From Gluconacetobacter aggeris (lineage in GTDB: Bacteria; Pseudomonadota; Alphaproteobacteria; Acetobacterales; Acetobacteraceae): a stretch of DNA of 64,000 bases. The stretch's first letter is position 1, and each line of letters opens with the position of its first letter. The notes under the pieces are model-generated. The model was given only the letters and a program-made list of their open reading frames with translations, had not been told where the DNA came from and did no database searches. Positions 30,868 through 41,611 of the stretch are shown here, one piece after another. The stretch covers positions 1 to 64,000 of the forward strand of contig NZ_JABEQD010000006.1 in assembly GCF_014174395.1 (NCBI RefSeq), written 5' to 3'. A program made the position numbers and the translations under genes.

Positions 30868-31191
30868 TCAGCCCTTCATCATGGTGATGTCTTCGACCTC
30901 GATCGAACCGCGATTGCGGAAATAGACCGTCACGATCGCCAGCCCGATGGCGGATTCAGCCGCCGCGATGGTCAGGACGAACAGGGTAAAGACCTGCCCG
31001 GACAGATCGCCGAGCGCGGAAGAAAACGCGACGAAATTCAAATTCGCCGACAGCAGGATCAGTTCGATCGACATCAGGATGATGATGACGTTCTTGCGGT
31101 TCAGGAAAATGCCGAACACACCCAGAACCAGCAGGATGGCACTGACCGTCAGATAGGGTCCGATGCCGATGCTTCCCAATCCGCCGGTCAT
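30868..31191 (-). CDS. nuoK: NADH-quinone oxidoreductase subunit K
   Basis: A 107-residue three-helix membrane subunit. The two buried glutamates of the proton path are present as E43 ([14 protein letters not shown]) and E79 ([10 protein letters not shown]). The start overlaps the nuoJ stop codon by 4 bases, and the nuoL start is 7 bases after its stop codon. Confidence 0.97.
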   Translation of the reverse strand: MTGGLGSIGIGPYLTVSAILLVLGVFGIFLNRKNVIIILMSIELILLSANLNFVAFSSALGDLSGQVFTLFVLTIAAAESAIGLAIVTVYFRNRGSIEVEDITMMKG

Positions 31192-31952
31192 TGCGCCAGC
31201 CCTCCATGATTCTCGGTGCCGTGCCCGCCCCGCCGGGTCTCATCGACCGGTCTGCCCTGGGGCACGGGCTCTTCCGTCACCCCGTACGACCCCGGAACCG
31301 ACGCGATGTAGTAGGAATGTTCCGGCCGGCGGAAACCGCCATTGGCCGCCACGCCCTGCCCCAGGGGCACGGTCATCATGGCCAGCGTATCCGCCGCCGT
31401 GCGTTCGTGCTGCCGGTCGATATTCTGCCGCCGCCCCATCGGCCGTTCGCGCAGCGTCAGCACGATGGCGCCGATCATCGCAACCAGCAGCACCAGGCCG
31501 CACGCCTCGAACAGGAAGACGTAATGCGTGTACAGCACGTCACCCAGCGCCGCGGTATTGGTCCGCCCCGGCGCCGCCACCACATGCGGCACGGACCCGA
31601 TATCCTCCGCCACCTGCCAGTGGCTGAAGGCCAGCGCCAGTTCGGCCAGCAGCACCAGCCCCACCGCCGCCCCGAAGGGCGCGTAACGCTGCAATCCTTC
31701 CCGCATCTGCGCGAAGCGGACATCGAGCATCATCACGACGAACAGGAACAGCACCGCAACGGCGCCGACATAGACGATGACCAGGATCATCGCGAGGAAT
31801 TCGGCCCCCGCGACCAGGAACAGGCCCGCGGCGTTGAAAAAGGCCAGGATCAGGAACAGCACGGAGTGAACGGGATTGCGCGCGCTGACCACCATTCCGG
31901 CCGACAGGACCAGTACCGTCGCGAACACGTAGAAGACGATTTGGGTCATCAT
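31188..31952 (-). CDS. nuoJ: NADH-quinone oxidoreductase subunit J, with long C-terminal tail
   Basis: A 254-residue membrane subunit with five hydrophobic segments in the first ~165 residues, including the [17 protein letters not shown] helix of the family. NuoJ is usually about 170-210 residues. Here a hydrophilic tail of about 80 residues rich in Gly, Arg and Pro follows. The first ATG at 31952 is followed directly by a second at 31949. It overlaps nuoK by 4 bases. The gap to nuoI is 60 bases. Confidence 0.93.
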   Translation of the reverse strand: MMTQIVFYVFATVLVLSAGMVVSARNPVHSVLFLILAFFNAAGLFLVAGAEFLAMILVIVYVGAVAVLFLFVVMMLDVRFAQMREGLQRYAPFGAAVGLVLLAELALAFSHWQVAEDIGSVPHVVAAPGRTNTAALGDVLYTHYVFLFEACGLVLLVAMIGAIVLTLRERPMGRRQNIDRQHERTAADTLAMMTVPLGQGVAANGGFRRPEHSYYIASVPGSYGVTEEPVPQGRPVDETRRGGHGTENHGGLAQ

Positions 31953-32012
31953 CGGTGACCTTCCTGCCGCATGGCTCTTTTCTCCCGCTGCCGCACTGTC
32001 CCGGCCTCTCCC

Positions 32013-32501
32013 TCAACGATAGGGCGCATCGAGTTCCAGCCGCCGTGCCAGGACACTTTCCCAGCGGTCGCCGTTGGCGAGCAGCTTGTCCTTGTTGTAC
32101 ATGAGTTCCTCGCGCGTCTCGGTCGCGAACTCGTAGTTCGGCCCCTCGACGATCGCATCGACCGGGCAGGCTTCCTCGCACAGGCCGCAATAGATGCACT
32201 TCGTCATGTCGATGTCGTAGCGCGTGGTGCGCCGCGACCCGTCGTCGCGCGGTTCGGATTCGATCGTGATCGCCTCGGCCGGGCAGGTCGCCTCGCACAG
32301 CTTGCAGGCAATGCAGCGTTCCTCGCCGTTCGGATAGCGGCGCAGCGCATGTTCGCCACGGAAGCGCGGCGAGAGCGGCCCCTTTTCGTATGGATAGTTG
32401 ATCGTCACCTTGGGTTTGAAGAAGGCCCGCAGCGTCGCTCCCATGCCGGCCACCAGTTCGGCCAGCAGGAAGGAACGGACCGTCCGGTCAAGATACCCCA
32501 T
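32013..32501 (-). CDS. nuoI: NADH-quinone oxidoreductase subunit I (two 4Fe-4S clusters)
   Basis: A 162-residue ferredoxin-like subunit carrying clusters N6a and N6b. Both CxxCxxCxxxCP motifs are intact: C63/C66/C69/C73 and C102/C105/C108/C112. The ATG at 32501 overlaps the nuoH stop codon as TGATG and has a GGAGGAG site upstream. The frame is open further upstream but that part is nuoH read in another frame. Confidence 0.97.
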   Translation of the reverse strand: MGYLDRTVRSFLLAELVAGMGATLRAFFKPKVTINYPYEKGPLSPRFRGEHALRRYPNGEERCIACKLCEATCPAEAITIESEPRDDGSRRTTRYDIDMTKCIYCGLCEEACPVDAIVEGPNYEFATETREELMYNKDKLLANGDRWESVLARRLELDAPYR

Positions 32502-33526
32502 CAGCTCGCTCCTCCCTGGGGCAGCAGCCCGGTGGCCAGCAGGAAGCCCGCCGTCAGCACCATCCACACCAGCGAGAGCGGGAGGAACACTTTCCATCCC
32601 AGCCGCATCAACTGGTCGTATCGGTAGCGCGGGAATGTCGCGCGCACCCAGATGAAGACGAACAGGCAGAACAGGATTTTGGCGATCAGCCACAGCGGCC
32701 CCGGTATCCAGGTAAAGGGCGCGATCCCGATCGGCGGCAGCCAGCCACCGAGGAACAGGATGCTGACCATCCCCGACATCAGGAACATGTTGGCATATTC
32801 GCCAAGGAAGAAGAGGCCGAAGGCCAGCGCCGAATATTCGACGAAAAAGCCGGCCACCAGTTCACTCTCGCCCTCGGGCAGGTCGAACGGCGCGCGGTTG
32901 GTTTCCGCCAGCGCCGAGATGAAGAAGATGATGAACATCGGAAACATCGGCAGGCAGAACCAGACATGGCGCTGCGCCAGCACGATATCGTTCAGGTTCA
33001 GGCTGCCCACCGCCAGCAGCACCGACACGATCACCAGGCCGATCGACACCTCATACGACACCATCTGCGCCGCCGCGCGGAGGCCGCCGAGGAAGGCATA
33101 TTTCGAATTCGACGCCCACCCCGCGATCAGCACGCCGTAGACACCCAGCGAGGAGATGGCGAGCAGGTAGAGAACCCCGACATTGATATTGGCCACCGCC
33201 CAGCCGTCATTGGTGGGAATGACCGCCCAGGCGGTCATGGCCAGCGAAAAGGTTAGGAACGGCGCGAACAGGAACAGGAACCGGTTGGCCCCGGACGGAA
33301 TCACGGTTTCCTTGGTGATCATCTTGATCGCGTCGGCGAAGGCCTGCAGCACGCCGAATGGGCCGTTGACGTTCGGCCCCTTGCGCAGTTGCATCGCCGC
33401 CATGACCTTGCGTTCGGCCAGCGTCAGGTAGGCCACGCCCAGCAGAAGCGGCACCAGAACGGCCAGCGCCTCGAGAACCGTCAGGATCACCTGGCCGATC
33501 AGTGTGTGCAGAAAGAAATGCGCCAC
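32501..33526 (-). CDS. nuoH: NADH-quinone oxidoreductase subunit H
   Basis: A 341-residue eight-helix membrane subunit that forms the quinone site with NuoB and NuoD. The motifs [42 protein letters not shown] and the [15 protein letters not shown] loop (given here as recognisable parts) are intact. The start is a GTG at 33526, 7 bases after the nuoG stop codon, and its stop overlaps the nuoI start. Confidence 0.97.
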   Translation of the reverse strand: MAHFFLHTLIGQVILTVLEALAVLVPLLLGVAYLTLAERKVMAAMQLRKGPNVNGPFGVLQAFADAIKMITKETVIPSGANRFLFLFAPFLTFSLAMTAWAVIPTNDGWAVANINVGVLYLLAISSLGVYGVLIAGWASNSKYAFLGGLRAAAQMVSYEVSIGLVIVSVLLAVGSLNLNDIVLAQRHVWFCLPMFPMFIIFFISALAETNRAPFDLPEGESELVAGFFVEYSALAFGLFFLGEYANMFLMSGMVSILFLGGWLPPIGIAPFTWIPGPLWLIAKILFCLFVFIWVRATFPRYRYDQLMRLGWKVFLPLSLVWMVLTAGFLLATGLLPQGGAS

Positions 33527-33532
33527 GTCGCC

Positions 33533-35599
33533 TTACTCCGCCGCCACGGTCCGGGGATGGACATAGATCCGCGAACACTCACCCATCGTCGGGCTGGCCC
33601 GGCAGATCGGGTCCGTCTGATAATAATCGTCGAAGACCGGGCGAAACGGCGCCGACGACACCGCACCGCCACCCGTCGGCCCCGGCAGCGCCGACGCGTC
33701 CACCGCATCCAGCCCGCCAATCACCCGGAAGACCGGATTGACCGTCGCCAGCCGCTCCCGCAGCATCTCCACCGTGTCATAGGGCAGCGTGTGGCCCACG
33801 ACCTCGGAAAACGCGCGCAGGATGCGCCAGTCCTCGCGCGCCTCGCCAGGCGGCATGACCGCCCGGAACGACCGCTGGACCCGCCCCTCGGTATTCACAT
33901 AGGTGCCGGACTTCTCGGCATAGGTCGCACCGGGCAGGATCACATCCGCCCGCGCCGCCGCCGCATCGCCATGATGGCCCTGATAGATGACGAACGTGTC
34001 CGGCCCGATCTGCGCGGTATGGAACTCGTCCGCCCCCAGCAGCCACAGCACGTCGACGCCGCCGCTCATCATTCCGGCGGCGCTGCGCCCGCCCTTGCCC
34101 GGCACCAGCCCCATATCCAGCCCGGCGACGCGGCTGGCCGCGCGATGCAGGACATTGAAGCCGTTCCACCCAGCCCCGATCGCCCCCGTCTCGGCCGCCA
34201 GCGCCCAGGCCGAAGCCAGGATCGCCCGCGCATCCGGCCGCGTCAGCGCGCCATGCCCGACGATGATCATCGGCTTCTTCGCCGCCTTCAACACCTCGGC
34301 GAAAGGATGCATGCCATCCCGCAGGGCTGCCAGCACCTCAGGCCCCTCGCCCAGCAATTCCGCCTTGTAGGTCGGGTCCGCCGTCGGCGCGCCGATCAGC
34401 CCGATCGGGAACCCACCCCGGCCCGCCGCAAGGAAACGCTTGCGGATACGCGCATTCAGCACCGGCGCCTCCTGGCGCGGGATCGACCCCACGATCAGCA
34501 GCGCATCGGCATCCTCGATCCCGGCAATGGTGGTGCCGAACGTGTAATAGGCCCGGTGCGACAAATCGTAATCCGCGCCATCCTGGCGGCAGTCGATATT
34601 GGGCGAACCCAGCGCCGTCATCAGGTCCTTCAGCGCCAGCATGCTCTCGGCATCGCACAGATCGCCGGCAATGGCGCCGATCCGATCCCCCGGCACGCCG
34701 TCCAGCCGGCGACCGATGGCCACGAACGCGTCCTGCCACGAAACCGCCTGCAACTTGCCGTGGACCCGCACCCAGGGCCGGTCCAGCCGGCGATGCTTCA
34801 GCCCATCGACCGAGAACCGCCCCTTGTCCGCCAGCCATTCCTCGTTCACCGCGTCATTGACGCGGGGCACGGCCCGCAACACGGCGCTGCCGCGCACATG
34901 CAGGCTGATATTGGTGCCCACCGCATCGCTGACATCGATCGAGTCCGTCCGCTTCAGCTCCCACGGCCGGGCGGTGAAGGCATAGGGCTTGGAGGTCAGG
35001 GCTCCCACCGGGCAGATGTCGATCAGATTGCCCGACAGTTCGGAGGTCAGCGCCTTCTCGACGTAATTGGTGACTTCCATGTTCTCGCCGCGCGAGACCG
35101 CGCCCAGCTCGGGCACGCCCGCGATCTCGGTCGCGAAACGGATGCAGCGCGTGCACTGGATGCAGCGCGTCATCACGGTCTTGACCAGCGGGCCGAGATA
35201 TTTGTCCTTCACCGCGCGCTTGGCTTCCTGATAGCGCGAGTGATCGGCGCCATAGCCGAACGCCTGGTCCTGCAGATCGCATTCGCCACCCTGATCGCAG
35301 ATCGGGCAATCCAGCGGATGGTTGATCAGCAGGAATTCCATCACCGCCCGCCGCGCCTTGCGCACGATCTCGGTGTCGGTCAGGATTTCCATCCCTTCCG
35401 CCACCGGAAAGCCGCAGGACGCCACCGGCTTGGGCGCCCGCACCACCTGCACCAGGCACATGCGGCAATTGCCCGCGACCGACAGACGTTCATGGAAACA
35501 GAAGCGCGGAATTTCCTTGCCGGCCGCCTCGCACGCCTGCAGCGCGCTGGACCCGTTGGGAACGTCGACCACGATCCCGTCGACGGTTACCTTCACCAT
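33533..35599 (-). CDS. nuoG: NADH-quinone oxidoreductase subunit G
   Basis: A 688-residue peripheral subunit. The N-terminal 2Fe-2S part has the cysteines of FCFHERLSVAGNCRMCLVQV. Next come the His/Cys 4Fe-4S motif (HPLDCPICDQGGECDLQD) and the TRCIQCTRCIRF plus LIDICPVGAL ligands. The C-terminal molybdopterin-oxidoreductase-like domain is catalytically silent in this family. The ATG at 35599 starts the canonical KVTVDG sequence; the long open frame before it belongs to nuoF read out of frame. It lies 5 bases after the nuoF stop codon. Confidence 0.97.
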   Translation of the reverse strand: MVKVTVDGIVVDVPNGSSALQACEAAGKEIPRFCFHERLSVAGNCRMCLVQVVRAPKPVASCGFPVAEGMEILTDTEIVRKARRAVMEFLLINHPLDCPICDQGGECDLQDQAFGYGADHSRYQEAKRAVKDKYLGPLVKTVMTRCIQCTRCIRFATEIAGVPELGAVSRGENMEVTNYVEKALTSELSGNLIDICPVGALTSKPYAFTARPWELKRTDSIDVSDAVGTNISLHVRGSAVLRAVPRVNDAVNEEWLADKGRFSVDGLKHRRLDRPWVRVHGKLQAVSWQDAFVAIGRRLDGVPGDRIGAIAGDLCDAESMLALKDLMTALGSPNIDCRQDGADYDLSHRAYYTFGTTIAGIEDADALLIVGSIPRQEAPVLNARIRKRFLAAGRGGFPIGLIGAPTADPTYKAELLGEGPEVLAALRDGMHPFAEVLKAAKKPMIIVGHGALTRPDARAILASAWALAAETGAIGAGWNGFNVLHRAASRVAGLDMGLVPGKGGRSAAGMMSGGVDVLWLLGADEFHTAQIGPDTFVIYQGHHGDAAAARADVILPGATYAEKSGTYVNTEGRVQRSFRAVMPPGEAREDWRILRAFSEVVGHTLPYDTVEMLRERLATVNPVFRVIGGLDAVDASALPGPTGGGAVSSAPFRPVFDDYYQTDPICRASPTMGECSRIYVHPRTVAAE

Positions 35600-35604
35600 C
35601 GCCC

Positions 35605-36930
35605 TTACTCCGCCGCCACAGGAATACCGAGCGGCACCTGCGTGATCCGCCCACCGCCATGGGCCGCCTTGTAGGCCATGATCCGCTCTTCCATCACCGG
35701 GCGGAAATGCCGGATCAGCCCCTGGATCGGCCACGCGGCCGCGTCACCCAGGGCGCAGATCGTGTGCCCCTCGACCTGGCGCGTCACCTGTTCGAGCATG
35801 TCGATTTCCTCGATCTCCGCCCGCCCCTCGACCATCCGGTTCATCACCCGCATCATCCAGCCGGTGCCTTCGCGGCACGGCGTGCACTGGCCGCAGCTCT
35901 CATGCTTGAAGAATTGCGAAAACCGGGCGATCGCCTTGATGATGTCGGTGGATTTGTCCATCACGATCATGCAGGCGGTGCCCAGGCCCGACCGCTCGGC
36001 GCGCAGGCTGTCGTAATCCATCAGCACCGTCTCGCAGACCGACGCCGGCAGTACCGGCACCGAACACCCGCCGGGGATCACCGCCAGCAGATTGTCCCAG
36101 CCGCCGCGCACCCCGCCGCCATGCTTCTCGATGATCTCCTTCAGCGGCACGCCCAGCTCTTCCTCGAACACGCAGGGCGTGTTCACATGGCCCGAAATGG
36201 CCATCAGCTTGGTGCCCGCATTGTTCGGCCGCCCCAGCGCCGAGAACCACGACGCCCCGCGCCGCAGGATGGTGGACGACACCGCAATGCTCTCGACATT
36301 GTTGACCGTCGTCGGGCAGCCATACAGGCCCATCGCCGCCGGAAAGGGCGGCTTCATGCGCGGCTGCCCCTTCTTGCCTTCCAGGCTTTCCAGCAGCGCG
36401 GTCTCCTCGCCGCAGATATAGGCGCCGGCACCGCGATGAATGTAGAAATCGAAATCCCAGCCCGACCCGGCGGCATTCCTGCCGATCAGCCCGGCCGCAT
36501 AGGCCTCGTCGATCGCGATCTGCAGATGGCGCGCCTCATTGAAGAACTCGCCGCGGATATAGATATAAGCCGCATGCGCCCCCATCGCGAACGACGCGAT
36601 CAGTGCGCTCTCGATCAGCTTGTGCGGCTCATGCCGCAGGATCTCGCGATCCTTGCAGGTCCCCGGCTCGGACTCGTCGCCATTGATGACCAGGTAATGT
36701 GGGCGTCCGTCCGAATTCTTCGGCATGAACGACCATTTGACACCCGTCGGAAAGCCCGCCCCGCCCCGGCCACGCAGGCCGGAGCCCTTCATCTCGTTGA
36801 CGATGGCGTCCCGGCCACGCGCCAGGATCTCGGCGGTGCCATCCCAGTCGCCGCGCTGGCGCGCGCCAGCCAGTCGCCAGTCATCCTGACCGTACAGGTT
36901 GGTGAAGATCCGGTCCTTATCCTGCAACAT
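35605..36930 (-). CDS. nuoF: NADH-quinone oxidoreductase subunit F (NADH/FMN-binding)
   Basis: A 441-residue subunit that oxidises NADH with FMN and passes electrons to cluster N3. Visible: [13 protein letters not shown] (51-63, flavin/NADH binding), the [14 protein letters not shown] loop, and the 4Fe-4S motif [12 protein letters not shown] near 345-356 with a distant fourth cysteine in [12 protein letters not shown]. It starts 14 bases after nuoE. Confidence 0.98.
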   Translation of the reverse strand: MLQDKDRIFTNLYGQDDWRLAGARQRGDWDGTAEILARGRDAIVNEMKGSGLRGRGGAGFPTGVKWSFMPKNSDGRPHYLVINGDESEPGTCKDREILRHEPHKLIESALIASFAMGAHAAYIYIRGEFFNEARHLQIAIDEAYAAGLIGRNAAGSGWDFDFYIHRGAGAYICGEETALLESLEGKKGQPRMKPPFPAAMGLYGCPTTVNNVESIAVSSTILRRGASWFSALGRPNNAGTKLMAISGHVNTPCVFEEELGVPLKEIIEKHGGGVRGGWDNLLAVIPGGCSVPVLPASVCETVLMDYDSLRAERSGLGTACMIVMDKSTDIIKAIARFSQFFKHESCGQCTPCREGTGWMMRVMNRMVEGRAEIEEIDMLEQVTRQVEGHTICALGDAAAWPIQGLIRHFRPVMEERIMAYKAAHGGGRITQVPLGIPVAAE

Positions 36931-36944
36931 GCCGTCTCTCCCCC

Positions 36945-37583
36945 TCAGCCCTGCTTCGCCGGACTGTCCGTCAGCGTCCTGCGCCCACCTTCCGGTGCCG
37001 AATTCATCCGGTCGATCGTCGGCCCGGGCGTCGGGCGCTCGCCACGACGCAACGCCTCGATCAGCTCGATCGTGCGCGGCCCGTCCAGATCCTCGTAGAA
37101 ATCATCATCAACCTGCAGGATCGGCGCGTTGGCGCAGGCGCCCAGGCACTCCACCTCGGTCAGGGTAAACAGCCCGTCGGCGCTCGACTGGCCGAACCCC
37201 GAAATCCCGGTCGCCTTCTTGCAGGCCGCGACCACATCGTCAGAGCCACGCAGCCAGCACGAAGTCGTGGTGCAGACCTGAAGATGATACCGCCCGATCG
37301 GCCTGGTATTGAACATCAGGTAGAAGGTCGCCACCTCATAGACACGGATCGGCGCAACCTCCAGCCGGCGCGCGATCTCGTCCATCGCCACGCGCGGCAC
37401 CCAGGCGCTGCCCGTCTGCCGGCTCATCTGCTTCTGTACGACATACAGAAGCGGGAGCGTGCCGCTGGCCTTACGCTCGGGCGGATATTTGGCCAGGATC
37501 GCCGCAATCTGCTCTTCGCTCTCGGCATCGAAAGCAAAGCTGGCGGGTTGTTCGATCTGATCGATGGGGGAATGAGCGGACAT
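36945..37583 (-). CDS. nuoE: NADH-quinone oxidoreductase subunit E (2Fe-2S)
   Basis: A 212-residue thioredoxin-fold subunit carrying cluster N1a. The four ligands are C104, C109, C146 and C150 (CTTTSC and CLGAC). The C-terminus extends about 40 residues past the E. coli form, as is common in alphaproteobacteria. The ATG at 37583 is 5 bases after the nuoD stop codon; the longer open frame upstream is nuoD read out of frame. Confidence 0.97.
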   Translation of the reverse strand: MSAHSPIDQIEQPASFAFDAESEEQIAAILAKYPPERKASGTLPLLYVVQKQMSRQTGSAWVPRVAMDEIARRLEVAPIRVYEVATFYLMFNTRPIGRYHLQVCTTTSCWLRGSDDVVAACKKATGISGFGQSSADGLFTLTEVECLGACANAPILQVDDDFYEDLDGPRTIELIEALRRGERPTPGPTIDRMNSAPEGGRRTLTDSPAKQG

Positions 37584-37588
37584 CTCTG

Positions 37589-38839
37589 TCACCTGTCTAT
37601 CTCGCCGAACACCAGGTCCAGCGACCCGATGATCGCGACCGCGTCGGCCAGCATGTGGCGGCGCGACATCTCGTCGATCGCCTGCAGATGGGCAAAGCCC
37701 GTGGGCCGGATCTTGCACCGGTAGGGCCGGTTGCTGCCGTCCGCGACCAGATAGACCCCGAATTCGCCCTTGGGGCTTTCGACCGCAGTATAGGTCGCGC
37801 CCGGCGGCACGTGGTACCCTTCGGTGAACAGCTTGAAATGATGGATCAAAGCTTCCATCGACCGCTTCATCTCCCGGCGCGGCGGCGGGGTGATCTTGTG
37901 GTCCTGGATCTTGACCGGCCCCGGCCTGATCTGCGCCAGGCACTGTTCGACGATCTTCACGCTCTCGCGCATCTCCGCCACGCGCACCAGATAGCGGTCG
38001 TAACAGTCGCCCTGGCGCGTGACGGGGATGTTGAACGTCACCTTGTCGTAATTGTCATACGGCTGCGCACGGCGCAGATCCCACGGCACGCCCGATGCGC
38101 GCAGGCAGGGGCCGCTGAACCCCCAGGCCAGCGCCTGCTCGGTGGTGAACACGCCGATCCCGACCGTCCGCTGCTTCCAGATCCGGTTGTTGGTCAGCAG
38201 CGTTTCCAGATCGTCGATCCAGCGCGGGAACTGCCGCGCCCATTCCGCGATCCGCTCTTCCAGCCCCGCCGGCAGGTCGCGTGCCACGCCGCCCGGACGG
38301 AAATAATTGGCATGGAAGCGCGCACCCGACGCCGCCTCGTAGAACTCGATCAGCTTCTCGCGCTCTTCATACCCCCACAGCGCCGGGGTCAGCGCGCCGC
38401 AATCGAGCCCGAACGAGGTCAGGTTCAGGATATGGTTCAGGATGCGCGTCATTTCGGCGAACATCACGCGAATCCATTTCGCGCGGTCGGGGATCTCGAT
38501 CCCCAGCAGCTTCTCCGTCGCCAGCGCGAAAGCCTGCTCCTCGCACATCGGCGAGACGTAATCGAGCCGGTCGAAATACGGCAGCGCCTTGGGATAGGTC
38601 TTGTATTCGATCAGCTTCTCGGTGCCGCGATGCAGCAGGCCGATATGCGGAATGGCGCGGGCGACGACTTCGCCTTCCATCTCCAGCACCAGCCGCAGCA
38701 CACCATGGGCCGACGGATGCTGCGGGCCGAAATTCAGGGCGTGGGAATCGATCTCCACGGTCCGGATTTCCGCCTTGGCGGCCGCGTCAGCCGACAGCAG
38801 CTCTTCCGGAATATCCTCGTGAAGGACAATGTCGCTCAT
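37589..38839 (-). CDS. nuoD: NADH-quinone oxidoreductase subunit D
   Basis: A 416-residue 49-kDa-type subunit that lines the quinone pocket. The family motifs [15 protein letters not shown] (quinone-contacting histidine loop), [11 protein letters not shown] and the C-terminal DPVFGEID-like end ([11 protein letters not shown]) are present. nuoC and nuoD are separate genes, 52 bases apart, unlike the fused nuoCD of enterobacteria. Confidence 0.98.
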   Translation of the reverse strand: MSDIVLHEDIPEELLSADAAAKAEIRTVEIDSHALNFGPQHPSAHGVLRLVLEMEGEVVARAIPHIGLLHRGTEKLIEYKTYPKALPYFDRLDYVSPMCEEQAFALATEKLLGIEIPDRAKWIRVMFAEMTRILNHILNLTSFGLDCGALTPALWGYEEREKLIEFYEAASGARFHANYFRPGGVARDLPAGLEERIAEWARQFPRWIDDLETLLTNNRIWKQRTVGIGVFTTEQALAWGFSGPCLRASGVPWDLRRAQPYDNYDKVTFNIPVTRQGDCYDRYLVRVAEMRESVKIVEQCLAQIRPGPVKIQDHKITPPPRREMKRSMEALIHHFKLFTEGYHVPPGATYTAVESPKGEFGVYLVADGSNRPYRCKIRPTGFAHLQAIDEMSRRHMLADAVAIIGSLDLVFGEIDR

Positions 38840-38891
38840 CGTCCGCTCTCCCTCACCTTGCGCGCCCTCGCCATATGCCTGGATGGTCCCG

Positions 38892-39557
38892 TCATCGCGG
38901 CAACTTCAGTCCCTGGCGGGATTCATGCGCCTTCTCGTCGCCCGGCAGGGTCAGGATGCCCTCCCACGGCGATTCGAAATCGAAATTGCGGAAATCCTGC
39001 GTCAGCTTCACCGGCTCGTAGACCACCTGACGGCGATCCTCGTCGTACCGCATCTCGACATAGCCGGTCAGCGGGAAGTCCTTGCGCAGCGGATGCCCCT
39101 CGAACCCGTAATCGGTCAGGATGCGGCGCAGATCCGGCTGGCCCGAGAACAGGACCCCGAACAAATCGTAGCACTCGCGCTCCCACCACGTGGCACAGGG
39201 CCACAAATGATGCACCGACGGCACCGGATTCGTCTCATCCGTGGTCACGATGACGCGAATCCGGTGGTTACGCGTCACCGACAGCAGGTTGTAGACAACC
39301 TCGAATCGCTCCGCCCGCGCCGGATAATCGACACCGCACAGATCCATCATCTGTTCGCAGGCATAGCGCGGATCGTCGCGCAGCAACCCCATCAATGCCA
39401 GCAACCGGTCGCGGCTGGTCCGCACGACCAGTTCGCCATCCTCGATCGCGGCGGAATGGATGCCCGGCACGCTCGTCGACAGCGCGAAGGCCAGGGACCC
39501 CAGCGCGCCACGTGACTGGGCCTGCTGGGTCGTCAGTTCGGTGCCCGGTTCAGCCAC
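38892..39557 (-). CDS. nuoC: NADH-quinone oxidoreductase subunit C
   Basis: A 221-residue 30-kDa-type subunit. The family motif [20 protein letters not shown] with the following [13 protein letters not shown] is intact. The start is a GTG at 39557 overlapping the nuoB 3' end by 8 bases. It ends with the usual [13 protein letters not shown] tail plus about 20 residues. Confidence 0.97.
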   Translation of the reverse strand: MAEPGTELTTQQAQSRGALGSLAFALSTSVPGIHSAAIEDGELVVRTSRDRLLALMGLLRDDPRYACEQMMDLCGVDYPARAERFEVVYNLLSVTRNHRIRVIVTTDETNPVPSVHHLWPCATWWERECYDLFGVLFSGQPDLRRILTDYGFEGHPLRKDFPLTGYVEMRYDEDRRQVVYEPVKLTQDFRNFDFESPWEGILTLPGDEKAHESRQGLKLPR

Positions 39558-40125
39558 GGAGAATCGTCCCTGTCCTGCGGATTTTCTTCTGCAATTGCAG
39601 GATACCGTAGATCAGCGCCTCGGCCGTCGGCGGGCAGCCGGGAACGTACACGTCCACCGGCACGATCCGGTCGCATCCGCGCACCACGGAATAGGAATAA
39701 TGGTAATAGCCGCCGCCATTGGCGCAGGACCCCATCGAGATCACCCAGCGCGGTTCGGCCATCTGGTCATAGACGCGGCGCAGGGCCGGTGCCATCTTGT
39801 TGGTCAGGGTCCCGGCCACGATCATCACGTCCGACTGGCGCGGCGACCCGCGCGGAATGATGCCCATCCGGTCCAGGTCATAGCGCGGCATGTAGGCGTG
39901 GATCATTTCCACCGCACAGCAGGCCAGCCCGAAGGACATCGGCCACAGGCTGCCGGTGCGGCCCCAATTGACCAGCTTGTCGAGGTTGGCGACGACGAAC
40001 CCCTTCTCGGTGATCTCGCCGGTAATCCCCTTGATGACGGCATCCTGCTCCGGCCCCGGGGGCAGCATGTCCCGGTTCCAGGCGATCGCGCCCTGTCCGT
40101 CACCTGTCGCATCAGCGATACTCAT
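39550..40125 (-). CDS. nuoB: NADH-quinone oxidoreductase subunit B
   Basis: A 191-residue subunit carrying the terminal cluster N2 next to the quinone site. Its ligands are the tandem cysteines C69-C70 (GLACCAVEM), C134 (MGSCANGGG) and C164 (VPGCPPTAE). It lies 36 bases after nuoA. Confidence 0.98.
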   Translation of the reverse strand: MSIADATGDGQGAIAWNRDMLPPGPEQDAVIKGITGEITEKGFVVANLDKLVNWGRTGSLWPMSFGLACCAVEMIHAYMPRYDLDRMGIIPRGSPRQSDVMIVAGTLTNKMAPALRRVYDQMAEPRWVISMGSCANGGGYYHYSYSVVRGCDRIVPVDVYVPGCPPTAEALIYGILQLQKKIRRTGTILRG

Positions 40126-40161
40126 GCCTCGTCTCCTCCCCTTGCGCGATCCCAGCGCCGC

Positions 40162-40527
40162 TCAATCCCAGTCCAGGGCGCCCTTGCACCATTCATAGAT
40201 GAACCCCACCGTCAGAATGCCCAGGAACCCCATCATCGACAGAAAGCCGAACAGGCCGATCCGCGACAGGCTGACCGCCCAGGGGAAAAGAAAGGCGACT
40301 TCGAGGTCGAAGATGATGAACAGGATCGCCACCAGATAGAACCGGACATCGAAACGATGCCGCGCATCGTCGAACGCCTCGAACCCGCATTCATAGGCCG
40401 AGACCTTCTCGGCATAGGGCTTCTGATGACCGAAGAGCAGGGAGCTTCCCAGCATCGCGCCGGCGATCACCACCGCCAGAACACCGAAAACCAGAACTGG
40501 AAAATAATCCGCAAGAACGGAATTCAT
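40162..40527 (-). CDS. nuoA: NADH-quinone oxidoreductase subunit A (first gene of the nuo operon)
   Basis: A 121-residue three-helix membrane subunit. The motifs [20 protein letters not shown] and [10 protein letters not shown] are canonical. It is the first gene of a ~13-kb minus-strand operon (nuoA-L, N, birA). The 286 bases between its start and tRNA-Asp must hold the operon promoter. I could not single out a convincing -35/-10 pair there. Confidence 0.97.
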   Translation of the reverse strand: MNSVLADYFPVLVFGVLAVVIAGAMLGSSLLFGHQKPYAEKVSAYECGFEAFDDARHRFDVRFYLVAILFIIFDLEVAFLFPWAVSLSRIGLFGFLSMMGFLGILTVGFIYEWCKGALDWD

Positions 40528-40813
40528 GGCGCATCTCCCTGACTGATGGCCCGCTTGCCGCGGGCGTCATGACGAACAGGGCGTCGTCATGGTCAGGAGG
40601 TTAGACCCATCGTCCGGATGCGACCAGACCGCGACGCGCCATCGGGGGATGAACATTCCCGTGATGATGAATATGCTACGCGGATATGCGCGTTAGGGAC
40701 GACCTGTCTTTTCCCGGGCTAAAATATTGGAAGCCGGGCCAGCCCCGATTATTGGGAAGATGCACCTTTAACAGGTGCCATGCGGTCGATCATTACTAAT
40801 GATGAAACGACCA

Positions 40814-40890
<77 letters not shown>

Positions 40891-41003
40891 GAAGGCGTGA
40901 GGCGGTGTTTAACCATGCAGCCGGGACGCGTCAACCAGACGATTGTCATTTTGTCCGGTATCCCGACGAAGCAGGACAGTCATCCGGCACCGGGCCGGCA
41001 TCA

Positions 41004-41078
41004 TGGTGGGCGATGACGGGATCGAACCGCCGACCCTCTCGGTGTAAACGAGACGCTCTACCGCTGAGCTAATCGCCC
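41004..41078 (-). tRNA. tRNA-Val (TAC)
   Basis: A 75-base cloverleaf with encoded CCA. The acceptor stem is GGGCGAT/ATCGCCC, and the anticodon stem TCTCG/CGAGA has loop TTTACAC (anticodon TAC). The T-arm contains GGTTCGAT. It is 113 bases upstream of tRNA-Asp in the same direction and may share its transcript. Confidence 0.97.
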
Positions 41079-41155
41079 CAAGACAAGGCTGGCCCGCCAG
41101 GGCCAGCCGGGGAACAGGCGGACAAGCCCCCCGCTCCGATCATATCAGCGCGTGA

Positions 41156-41440
41156 TCAGCTCACGGCTTCCTTCAGGTTCTTGCCCGGCTTGAAGCGAAC
41201 CGAGGTCGAAGCCGGAATGTCGATTTCCTCGCCGGTGCGGGGATTGCGGCCCTTGGCTGCCTTGCGGGTCGCCGTCACGAAGGTCCCGAAGCCCACCAGA
41301 CGGACTTCCTGCTTCTTCGACAGGGCCTTCTCGATCGCGCTGAACACGGCGTCGACCACTTCGCCGGCCTTCGCCTTGGGCAGATCGGCATCATCGGCCA
41401 CAGCGGCGACGAGTTCCTGCTTGTTAAGTGGCTTCTCCAT
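41156..41440 (-). CDS. hup: Nucleoid-associated DNA-binding protein HU
   Basis: A 94-residue HU/IHF-family protein that bends and packages DNA. It has the NKQELVAAVAD N-terminus, the GFGTF turn and the DNA-arm GRNPRTGEEIDIPAS motif. The ATG at 41440 gives the usual length; an in-frame upstream start is not preceded by family sequence. It follows lon, as in many proteobacteria (lon-hupB order). Confidence 0.96.
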   Translation of the reverse strand: MEKPLNKQELVAAVADDADLPKAKAGEVVDAVFSAIEKALSKKQEVRLVGFGTFVTATRKAAKGRNPRTGEEIDIPASTSVRFKPGKNLKEAVS

Positions 41441-41611
41441 TTTACGCCTTTCTTTCTCTGTGCACGCGCCGGAACCGAGCTCCCGCCAACGCCGCATTGG
41501 CCCGCACTATGCAGCCGTTTTTTGCCGCGTCAACCGAGCACACCGCCCGGATCAGCCGAAAATCCGGCCAAACCGGGGGGTTGGTGCCATTTTGACACAA
41601 TCAATGCGGTG

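Noticed and set aside
32013-32693. Longer start for nuoI (and similar long starts for nuoG, nuoE, nuoN)
   Set aside because: The extra N-terminal residues are the preceding gene read in another frame; the chosen starts give family-typical N-termini.
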